Positions 41,902-48,301 of a stretch of DNA of 64,000 nt are shown in pieces (the stretch's first letter is position 1; every line of letters starts with the position of its first letter). The stretch is from Kutzneria sp. CA-103260. GTDB lineage: Bacteria; Actinomycetota; Actinomycetes; Mycobacteriales; Pseudonocardiaceae. Location: contig NZ_CP073318.1 in NCBI RefSeq assembly GCF_018263855.1, positions 372,001 through 436,000 of the forward strand, read 5' to 3'. A program made the position numbers and the translations under genes. Below the pieces are notes generated by a model that saw only the letters and a list, made by a program, of their open reading frames with translations, was not told the DNA's origin and made no database searches.

Positions 41902-41951
41902 ATGTCGACTTCCGAACCCCCGCGAGTCCCGCCCAGCGTCACACCGAAATG
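41877..41951. repeat. two copies of the GCGAGTCCCGC intergenic repeat
   Basis: The first copy, GCGAGTCCCGC at 41877-41887 followed by CTCAGGCAACTGA, overlaps the 3' end of the dehydrogenase gene and matches 30328-30353 almost exactly. The second, at 41922-41932, is followed by CAGCGTCACACCGAA, the same tail as the copy at 46099. The pair sits between convergent genes and probably serves as terminator sequence. Confidence 0.65.
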
Positions 41952-41957
41952 TAAGCC

Positions 41958-42608
41958 TCAGGCCTGAATCGCCACCAGCCCCACCGCCGTCGCCCGCAGC
42001 AGCTGGCGCAGGCGTGGCCGGAAGTCGAGCGCGGCGTGCCCCCAGTTCGGCACCTGCTTGTAGAGCTTCGCGAGCGACGGCGTGGGGTGGGCGACCTGCC
42101 AGAGGCCGGCCGCGACCGTCAGCGCGACGGTGATGAGGCCGTCGATCTGGTCGCCGCTCATACTGCTGGCCTGGGTCAGGGCCCGCGCTATCTCATGGTG
42201 GGCGGCGGTGGCGTTGGTCTTGTACCGGCGGGCCCGTTCGATGTCGACATCGCCCTCCAGGCTCATCGCCGTGTGTGAGAGCAGGTCGCAGAACACCGAA
42301 AGCGACGCGATGGTCTCCGCGACCACCAGCGCGACCTGTTCCGGACCGAGCCCGTGCTGGTCCTCCAGGACCGCCATGACCAGGTCGCGCCACTGGCCCC
42401 AGCCGCGTTCGGCCAGTTCGAGCAGCAGCTCTTCCTTGCTGGCGTAGTAGCGCCGCACGCCGGTCCGGTGCAGCCCGGCCCGCTCGGTGACCGCCGCGAT
42501 CGTGACGAACCGGACGCCGCCCAGTTCGAGGGCGAGCTCCTCGGCCGCCGACAGCAGGTCCTCGGACCGCTGGGCCTTGTCCTCGACGGATCGGGCTCGC
42601 TCACGCAT
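41958..42608 (-). CDS. TetR family transcriptional regulator
   Basis: 216 residues from ATG 42608 with AAGGTGG upstream. The HTH is FVTIAAVTERAGLHRTGVRR with YYASKEELLLELAERGW. The effector domain (SLEGDVDIERARRYKTNATA and so on) is of the TetR_C_17-like type. It is divergent from the quinone oxidoreductase at 42687 and shares an imperfect 21-bp inverted repeat with it, so it is the likely repressor of that gene. Confidence 0.9.
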   Translation of the reverse strand: MRERARSVEDKAQRSEDLLSAAEELALELGGVRFVTIAAVTERAGLHRTGVRRYYASKEELLLELAERGWGQWRDLVMAVLEDQHGLGPEQVALVVAETIASLSVFCDLLSHTAMSLEGDVDIERARRYKTNATAAHHEIARALTQASSMSGDQIDGLITVALTVAAGLWQVAHPTPSLAKLYKQVPNWGHAALDFRPRLRQLLRATAVGLVAIQA

Positions 42609-42619
42609 GGACCACCTTA

Positions 42620-42668
42620 ACGCATCACGCGATGTGCTACGGTCGACGTAGCGCATCATGAGGTGCGT
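42620..42668. promoter_or_regulatory. imperfect 21-bp inverted repeat, probable TetR operator
   Basis: The left arm (42620-42640, starting ACGCATCACGC) and right arm (42648-42668, ending AGGTGCGT) match as reverse complements at 16 of 21 positions, around a GGTCGAC centre. The site fills the gap between the TetR gene and the oxidoreductase gene. Confidence 0.65.
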
Positions 42669-42686
42669 TATCGGGATGGAGGACTC

Positions 42687-43661
42687 ATGCGCGCTGTGCA
42701 GGCAACCGCTTTCGGGGACCCCGGTGTGTTGGTGGTCGTCGACCTGCCGGATCCGACGCCCGGGCCGGGGCAGATCGCCATCGACGTCACGCATGCCGCG
42801 GTCGGGCTGATCGACCTGTTCTTCCGCCAGGGCGTCTACCGGGACCGGCCTGGCATGCCGCAGCCCCCGTTCGTGCCCGGTCTGGAGGTCGCGGGCACGG
42901 TCCGAGCCCTGGGCCCCGACGTGACCGAGTTCGCCGTGGGGGAGCCGGTCGTCTCCATGTCCGCCGCCGGCACCGGCGGCTACGCGTCGGTCTACATCGC
43001 CGATGCCGCGCGCGTTGCGCCGACCGGAGGCCTTGATCCGGCCGTCGCGGTCGCGGTGGTGCCCAACGCGGCGATGGCCCACGTCGCCCTCACCCGGATC
43101 GCCCACCTGGAGGCGGGGGAGAGCGTCCTCGTCCAAGGAGCGCTCGGCGGTTTCTCCGCGGCGTTTCCCGGCATCGCACGGCAGCTGGGCGCGTCCCGGG
43201 TCGTCGGCACCGTTCGGGCCGGCAAGCTCGCCGCCGCAGCCACGACCAAGCTGCCCTACGACCGCATCGTCGACTCCGCCGAACTGCCGGACGTGCTCGC
43301 CGACGAGCGGTTCGACGTCGTCATCGACCCGGTGGGCGGCGCCGTCCGCACCCACGGCCTGGCCCTGCTGCGGCCGGGTGGGCGGATGATCGTCGCCGGC
43401 AACGCCAGCGAGGACTGGGGGCACCAGGTCGACACCAACCAGCTCTGGCTGGGCAACGTCACCGTGGCCGGCTTCAACGCTGGCGCTTATCTGCCGGCCC
43501 ATCCGCAGTACATGCGGCCTGCGCTGGAGGCGGCCTTGCAGGCCGTCGCCGCCGGGCACGGTGAGATCGAGATCGACGTGCTGTCCTTCGACGAGGCCGT
43601 CACCGCCCACGAGCGGATGGAACGCCGCGACGTCGCCGGCCGCATCGTGCTCAGGCCGTAA
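42687..43661 (+). CDS. NADPH:quinone oxidoreductase-like MDR protein
   Basis: 324 residues from ATG 42687 with a strong GGAGG upstream. Features: DVTHAAVGLIDLFFRQGVYR, PFVPGLEVAGTVRALGPDVT, VLVQGALGGFSAAFPGIARQ as the nucleotide-binding loop and VVIDPVGGAVRTHGLALLRP. There are no catalytic zinc ligands, so it is a QOR-type (zeta-crystallin-like) reductase of quinones or enones. It is probably repressed by the divergent TetR protein and induced by an electrophile. Confidence 0.9.
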   Translation: MRAVQATAFGDPGVLVVVDLPDPTPGPGQIAIDVTHAAVGLIDLFFRQGVYRDRPGMPQPPFVPGLEVAGTVRALGPDVTEFAVGEPVVSMSAAGTGGYASVYIADAARVAPTGGLDPAVAVAVVPNAAMAHVALTRIAHLEAGESVLVQGALGGFSAAFPGIARQLGASRVVGTVRAGKLAAAATTKLPYDRIVDSAELPDVLADERFDVVIDPVGGAVRTHGLALLRPGGRMIVAGNASEDWGHQVDTNQLWLGNVTVAGFNAGAYLPAHPQYMRPALEAALQAVAAGHGEIEIDVLSFDEAVTAHERMERRDVAGRIVLRP

Positions 43662-43692
43662 ATCGGTGTCCGGCCTGGATAGCCTCGGGGGA

Positions 43693-44649
43693 ATGGGAAC
43701 CCCATCGATCATGGCCCTGGCCGATCTCGCCACCCCCATGGCCGTCCGGGTCGCCGCGACCCTGGGCCTGGCCGAACGGGCCGGCGACGGCGCGACCGCG
43801 GCGCAGCTGGCCGCCGAGACCGGAACCTCGGCCCCGGCGCTGGGCCGGCTGCTCGACCACCTCGTCACGGTCGGCGTGTTCGAGCAGGACGGCGACCGCT
43901 ACCGGCCCACCGCACTCGGCCAGCAGATCCGCGACTTCCTGCCCCTGCTCGACATGAACCGGGCCGGCGGCCGCTCCGACCTGGCGTTCGTCGAACTGCT
44001 GCACACCGTCACCACCGGCGGGTCCGCCTACAAGCACCGGTACGGCCGCGACTTCTGGGACGACCTCGACGTGAACGCCGACCTGCGGCGCTCGTTCGAC
44101 GCCCAGATGGCCTGGCGGTTCACGTCCCAGCTGCCGCAGGTCGCCGAACGCTTCGACTGGAGCCGGTTCCCGCGCATCGTCGACCTCGGCGGCGGCGACG
44201 GCAACCTGCTCACCGCCATCCTGCTCGCCCACCCCTCCGTGCGCGGCGAGGTGCTGGACTACGGCGACTCCGCCGCCGCGGCCCAGGCCCGCTTCGTCGC
44301 CGCCGGCGTCGCCGACCGCGCCGGCGCGATCAGCGGCAGCTTCTTCGACCCCCTGCCGCCCGGCGCCGACGCCTACGTGCTCTGCGACATCCTGCACGAC
44401 TGGGACGACGACTCCGTCAGCAAGATCCTCACCGCCTGCCACCACACTTCCGGCACCGTCATCGTGATCGAGGCCGTGCGCGGGCTCGGCTCCGGCACCG
44501 CCATGGACCTGTCCATGCTCATGTGCTTCGGCGGCCGCGAGCGCACCATCGACCAACTCGCCGCCCTCGCCGCCGACTGCGGTCTCCAGTTGCGGGCGAC
44601 CACCACCGTCGCCCACGACCGCACGGCCCTGGAGTTCGCCCCCGTCTGA
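43693..44649 (+). CDS. O-methyltransferase (family 2, dimerisation-domain type)
   Basis: 318 residues from ATG 43693 with GGGGG upstream. The N-terminal winged-helix dimerisation domain (VRVAATLGLAERAGDGATAA, LGRLLDHLVTVGVFEQDGDR) precedes the SAM-binding domain (IVDLGGGDGNLLTAILLAHP). The catalytic-region motif CDILHDWDDDSVSKIL contains the His base. This is the acetylserotonin/polyketide OMT family, often acting on aromatic hydroxyls. The acceptor is unknown and no biosynthetic genes flank it. It is 31 bp after the quinone oxidoreductase. Confidence 0.9.
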   Translation: MGTPSIMALADLATPMAVRVAATLGLAERAGDGATAAQLAAETGTSAPALGRLLDHLVTVGVFEQDGDRYRPTALGQQIRDFLPLLDMNRAGGRSDLAFVELLHTVTTGGSAYKHRYGRDFWDDLDVNADLRRSFDAQMAWRFTSQLPQVAERFDWSRFPRIVDLGGGDGNLLTAILLAHPSVRGEVLDYGDSAAAAQARFVAAGVADRAGAISGSFFDPLPPGADAYVLCDILHDWDDDSVSKILTACHHTSGTVIVIEAVRGLGSGTAMDLSMLMCFGGRERTIDQLAALAADCGLQLRATTTVAHDRTALEFAPV

Positions 44650-44652
44650 CGG

Positions 44653-45414
44653 TCAGGCCCGGCGGCGGTCACGCACGTAGACCGTCGACGACTTGCCCTC
44701 GCCCGAGCTACGGCGGTTGACCTCGAACAACGTCGTCGCCGTGACCAGGTCGCTGAGCTTGGAGTAGCCGTAGGTGCGGGAGTCGAAGTCGGGGCGCTGC
44801 TTGGTGACGATGTTGCCGACACCCGACAGCGACGCCCAGCCGTCATCGTCCGACGCCGCCTCGACCGCCCCACGCAGCAGCGCCACCAGCGTCGAATCGC
44901 TCTTCAGCTGCGCCGCCGTCCGCCGCGTCGCCGGCGTCTCCGCCGGCGCCTCGGCGGTCTCCTCGGCGTAGGTCAGGTTCTCCACGTAGATGAACTTGTC
45001 GCAGGCCGCGACGAAGGGCTTGGGCGTCTTGCGCTCGCCGAACCCGTACACCGTCAGGCCCGACTCGCGCAGCCGCGCCGCCAGGCGGGTGAAGTCCGAG
45101 TCGCTGGAGACGATGCAGAACCCGTCGAAGCGGTCGGAGTACAGCAGGTCCATCGCGTCGATGACCATCGCCGCATCGGTGGCGTTCTTGCCCGTGGTGT
45201 ACGCGAACTGCTGGATCGGCTGGATCGACTGGGCCAGCAGGTGGTCCTTCCAGCCCTTCAGGTTCGTGCCCGTCCAGTCCCCGTAGGCCCGCTTGACATG
45301 AGCCGTGCCGTACTTGGCCACCTCGGCCAGCAGGGCCTCGGTGATCGACGGCTGCGCGTTGTCCGCGTCGATCAGCACCGCCAGCTTCGCGGCGTTCTCG
45401 CTGGTCCCGGTCAT
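44653..45414 (-). CDS. NYN-domain ribonuclease-like protein with LOTUS/OST-HTH domain
   Basis: 253 residues from ATG 45414 with GGAGGAG upstream. The N-terminal NYN/PIN-like domain (LabA-like) has its acidic residues in AVLIDADNAQPS, NATDAAMVIDAMDLLYSDRF and IVSSDSDFTRLAARLRESG, a predicted metal-dependent RNase site. Residues about 180-253 (TLVALLRGAVEAASDDDGWA, PDFDSRTYGYSKLSDLV) fit an OST-HTH/LOTUS RNA-binding domain. It is probably involved in RNA processing. It is convergent with the O-methyltransferase and divergent from the unknown gene at 45509. Confidence 0.9.
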   Translation of the reverse strand: MTGTSENAAKLAVLIDADNAQPSITEALLAEVAKYGTAHVKRAYGDWTGTNLKGWKDHLLAQSIQPIQQFAYTTGKNATDAAMVIDAMDLLYSDRFDGFCIVSSDSDFTRLAARLRESGLTVYGFGERKTPKPFVAACDKFIYVENLTYAEETAEAPAETPATRRTAAQLKSDSTLVALLRGAVEAASDDDGWASLSGVGNIVTKQRPDFDSRTYGYSKLSDLVTATTLFEVNRRSSGEGKSSTVYVRDRRRA

Positions 45415-45508
45415 CCGGTCTCCTCCGTCGTGCCCTGTCTCAATATGCGACATCCGCCCGCCCCGCGCCGATCTAGCCTGGACGTCCGAGCCCAGGCAGG
45501 AGCGTCTC

Positions 45509-46093
45509 ATGACCACCGAGTCGAGCCCCCCGACCACCGTGCGCCGGATCGCCGGCCCCGCCGCGTCCGCCCTCGCCGACCTCGTCGCCGTCTTCGACGA
45601 GCTGCAGACCGTGCTCCGCTGCTGCGAACGGCTGGTGTCCGAGCTCGCCGCCGACCCCGCCGACTCCGTCGTCCTCGAGGGCGTGTGGACCACCGTCACC
45701 CTCTCCTACGCCCGCTGCTTCGCCGACGGCCGGCTCACCGACGAGGACGTCAACGGCCTGTCCCTCAAGGGCGAGGTCCTCGAATGGCACAAGCTGCTTC
45801 GTCGCCTTCGTGAGCACTACGCCTCCGAGACCCTCAACCCCCGCGCCCGCTTCGACGTCGGCGCCGCCGCCGGCCCCGACGGCCAGGTCGCCGGCATCGC
45901 CATCACCTCCGTCGACCAGGCCGTCCTCGACGACCTCACCGTCCGCCAGACCGGAGCCCTGGCCTACGAGCTCACCCGCCTCGTCGACCAGCGGATCAAC
46001 GACCAGCAGCAGCAAGTCCTCACCGCCGCCCGTGCTCTCCCGCCCCAGGACCTCGCCGCCCTCCCCCTCATCGACCTGGCCACCCCCCACTAA
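45509..46093 (+). CDS. protein of unknown function
   Basis: 194 residues from ATG 45509 (CAGGAG upstream). Soluble, helical and acidic, with no recognised motif. A conserved-looking core is TVLRCCERLVSELAADPADS, GVWTTVTLSYARCFADGRLT and LKGEVLEWHKLLRRLREHYA. A SnoaL/RHH-like assignment cannot be supported. It is divergent from the NYN-LOTUS gene with a 94-bp gap. A GCGAGTCCCGC repeat follows its stop. Confidence 0.7.
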   Translation: MTTESSPPTTVRRIAGPAASALADLVAVFDELQTVLRCCERLVSELAADPADSVVLEGVWTTVTLSYARCFADGRLTDEDVNGLSLKGEVLEWHKLLRRLREHYASETLNPRARFDVGAAAGPDGQVAGIAITSVDQAVLDDLTVRQTGALAYELTRLVDQRINDQQQQVLTAARALPPQDLAALPLIDLATPH

Positions 46094-46098
46094 CCCAC

Positions 46099-46128
46099 GC
46101 GAGTCCCGCTCAGCGTCACACCGAATTG
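46099..46128. repeat. GCGAGTCCCGC intergenic repeat, fourth occurrence
   Basis: GCGAGTCCCGC at 46099-46109 followed by TCAGCGTCACACCGAA, matching the copy at 41922 over about 27 bases with one indel. It lies six bases after the stop of the unknown gene, in a 183-bp gap between convergent genes. Confidence 0.6.
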
Positions 46129-46276
46129 CGGTTTCAGGCATTTGGCCGTGATTGACGCTTCCATTCCAACGCTTTCCGGAAGCTCACCACTCACCGGTTG
46201 AGCTCCACAGCCATCCGGAGCCAGGCCTCTCAGGCGGCTTCGACGATGATCGCGTACGTGCTCACGAGGCTCACCT

Positions 46277-46672
46277 TCAACGGCACTGGTCGGCTCCGAG
46301 CAGTTCGCGGTCGGCCGCGAGCGAAGCCAGTTCGTCCACCTGCTCCGGGGTGAACACGACGACGATCTGCTGATCCGCCGGCAGCAGCAGGTAAAGCTCC
46401 ATCGGCAGGCGTTCGGCCCGGGGGTTCACCCACCACTGGTGCGGATGCACGCCCAGCAGCCAGTCGCCGTAGTGCGGGTGGCGGCAGGGGACGCCGAGGC
46501 TGTCGCCTTCGCGGAGGGCCTCGACGAGGTCGTCGATGTGCCGGCCACGGACGGAGACGGTGAACACGGCGGCGTCGCCGAGCTGGATGGTGGCCACCCG
46601 CTGCTGGCGGCCGTGCCGGATGGTGGTGACGACGGGGGTGCCGTCGGAGAGCCGGCCGGGAACGGTGAACAT
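46277..46672 (-). CDS. small protein of unknown function
   Basis: 131 residues from ATG 46672. Beta-rich and soluble, without signal peptide or cysteine pattern. Distinctive stretches are QQRVATIQLGDAAVFTVSVR, HPHYGDWLLGVHPHQWWVNP and MELYLLLPADQQIVVVFTPE. I do not recognise a family. A 12-bp inverted repeat lies 13-46 bp upstream of its start codon, so it may have its own regulated promoter. Confidence 0.65.
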   Translation of the reverse strand: MFTVPGRLSDGTPVVTTIRHGRQQRVATIQLGDAAVFTVSVRGRHIDDLVEALREGDSLGVPCRHPHYGDWLLGVHPHQWWVNPRAERLPMELYLLLPADQQIVVVFTPEQVDELASLAADRELLGADQCR

Positions 46673-46684
46673 TGTTGCCCCTCA

Positions 46685-46718
46685 AAGGGTTCGAATGCCG
46701 TGGGCTATTCGAACCCTT
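46685..46718. promoter_or_regulatory. 12-bp perfect inverted repeat
   Basis: AAGGGTTCGAAT (46685-46696) and ATTCGAACCCTT (46707-46718) are exact reverse complements with a 10-bp spacer, nested in TTGCCC...GGGCAA. The site lies upstream of the 131-aa gene and 48 bp beyond the stop of the mannosyltransferase gene, so it is an operator of the former or a terminator of the latter. No T tract is seen. Confidence 0.55.
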
Positions 46719-46765
46719 CGCGGGCAAGGGGCCTCGCGGCCCGTGCGCCGGGCTTGGGACCGACC

Positions 46766-48130
46766 TTAGCGGCTCGCCACCGGATTCCGGTTGTCGATCA
46801 CCCCGTCGGTTGACGCGACAACCTTCGAACGGCGTAGGTGCACCAGGGTGAACACGGCGGTCACCAGGTAGGCGATGAGGTACTCGTTGCGGGTCACGAT
46901 GTCGCCGGGCCAGTCGATCATCCAGATGCCGGTGCTGGCCCGCGCGGTCGGGTCGTGCACGGGCCAGCTGACGGGCCAGGCGAACGCGGTGATCAGCACG
47001 TACGCGGTGAGCACCCACATGGCGGCCCGGCCGGTGGTCAGGGCCCGGTGCAGGGCGAAGACGAACAGCGGCACGAACCAGACCCAGTGGTGCGACCACG
47101 AGTAGGGCGACACGGCGGTGGAGCACAGGCCGACCAGGCTGACGGCCAGCAGCTCCTCGCCCCGGCGGTGGGCCAGGACGGCGGCGGCGAGCCCGAGCAC
47201 GCCGATCACGGCGGCCAGCAGGACCCAGATGTTCTGGGTGGCCTCGGGCGGGGACACCAGCCGGGCCAGGAAGCCGCGCAGGGTCTGGTTGCCGGTCGAC
47301 CACACGTCGCCGACCCGGGCGACCTCGCTGAACTTCTGCCTCACCCAGTACGCGTACGCGTCGGCGGGCTTGAGCACGAAGCCCAGCGCGATGGTGCCGA
47401 CGAAGCTCGCGGTGGCCACCCCGGCCGCCTTGAACTGCCTGGTCAGCAGCAGGTACGGGATGAAGATCAGCGGCGTCAGCTTGATGCCGGCGGCGATGCC
47501 CACGCCGATGCCGGTCCAGTTGGACTTGCGGGTGCGCAGCAGGTCGGCGACCACGATGGCCAGCAGCAGCACGTTGATCTGCCCCAGGTACAGCGTGGTC
47601 CGCACCGGCTCGAACATCAGCGCCAGCGCGGTGCCCAGCAGCACGACGCCGACGGCCGCCCGGTCCCGCCGGTAGCCCATCCAGCGCCAGCACCGCGCCA
47701 CCGCGAACAGCAGCAGGAGCACGGTCACGACGCTGTAGACGATCTCGGTGCCGACCAGCGGCAGCAGCGCCAGCGGGGCGAAGATGATCGCCGCGAACGG
47801 GGTGTAGGTGAACATCAGGCTGGCCACCAGCGGGTGGGCGTACAGCGACTGCCCGTCCAGCACGGTCAGGCCGCCGGCCCGGTACACCTCGAGATCGATC
47901 TGCATCCACATGCCGACCGGCCAGATGACCGTGCACACCGCGAACCACGCCAGCACCGCCACGATCACCCACGGTGTGGCCCGGCGCAGCCAGACCGGCA
48001 CGGTCAGCGGCCGAGGTTGATGACACTGTGCGCCCTCGGTCGGGGTCGGCAGGAAAGAGTCGGCGACCCGCGTCCAGAATCCGCGGGTGGTCTTGACGTC
48101 CGACACTGCGCTCCTTCGTGAAATGCCCAC
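46766..48130 (-). CDS. GT87-type polyprenol-phosphate-mannose-dependent mannosyltransferase
   Basis: 454 residues (a later GTG at 48106 is possible) with about ten membrane helices. The GT-C/DUF2029 hallmarks are the Asp in MWMQIDLEVYRAGGLTVLDG, SLYAHPLVASLMFTYTPFAA, YLGQINVLLLAIVVADLL and GIAAGIKLTPLIFIPYLL. Mycobacterial members (PimE, Rv2181-type) use polyprenyl-phosphomannose to extend PIM or lipomannan on the outer face of the membrane. It is divergent, 171 bp away, from the glycosyltransferase-acyltransferase fusion, consistent with a cell-envelope glycolipid locus. Confidence 0.88.
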   Translation of the reverse strand: MGISRRSAVSDVKTTRGFWTRVADSFLPTPTEGAQCHQPRPLTVPVWLRRATPWVIVAVLAWFAVCTVIWPVGMWMQIDLEVYRAGGLTVLDGQSLYAHPLVASLMFTYTPFAAIIFAPLALLPLVGTEIVYSVVTVLLLLFAVARCWRWMGYRRDRAAVGVVLLGTALALMFEPVRTTLYLGQINVLLLAIVVADLLRTRKSNWTGIGVGIAAGIKLTPLIFIPYLLLTRQFKAAGVATASFVGTIALGFVLKPADAYAYWVRQKFSEVARVGDVWSTGNQTLRGFLARLVSPPEATQNIWVLLAAVIGVLGLAAAVLAHRRGEELLAVSLVGLCSTAVSPYSWSHHWVWFVPLFVFALHRALTTGRAAMWVLTAYVLITAFAWPVSWPVHDPTARASTGIWMIDWPGDIVTRNEYLIAYLVTAVFTLVHLRRSKVVASTDGVIDNRNPVASR

Positions 48131-48301
48131 GATCGGGCGCTTGACCAGCCAGTTCGGGGATTGCCTTTCACGGTAACACGGGCGGCCGGCGCGACCGCCG
48201 GTGCCCCGGATCGGCGGTGACTACCAACAGTCACCGCATCGGTTGGCGTCATCCGATAAGTCGTGTGGCGCGGCCGGGTCCGGTGAGCCAAGCTGATCAC
48301 C

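Noticed and set aside
43693..44649. Part of a secondary-metabolite gene cluster
   Set aside because: The O-methyltransferase stands alone among regulatory and unknown genes. No polyketide, peptide or terpene tailoring genes flank it; the terpene genes at 54.7-62.2 kb are hopanoid biosynthesis.
46685..46718. A tRNA fragment or attachment site, because GGTTCGAAT resembles a T arm
   Set aside because: The sequence is a simple inverted repeat with no remaining tRNA arms nearby and no second copy in the window.
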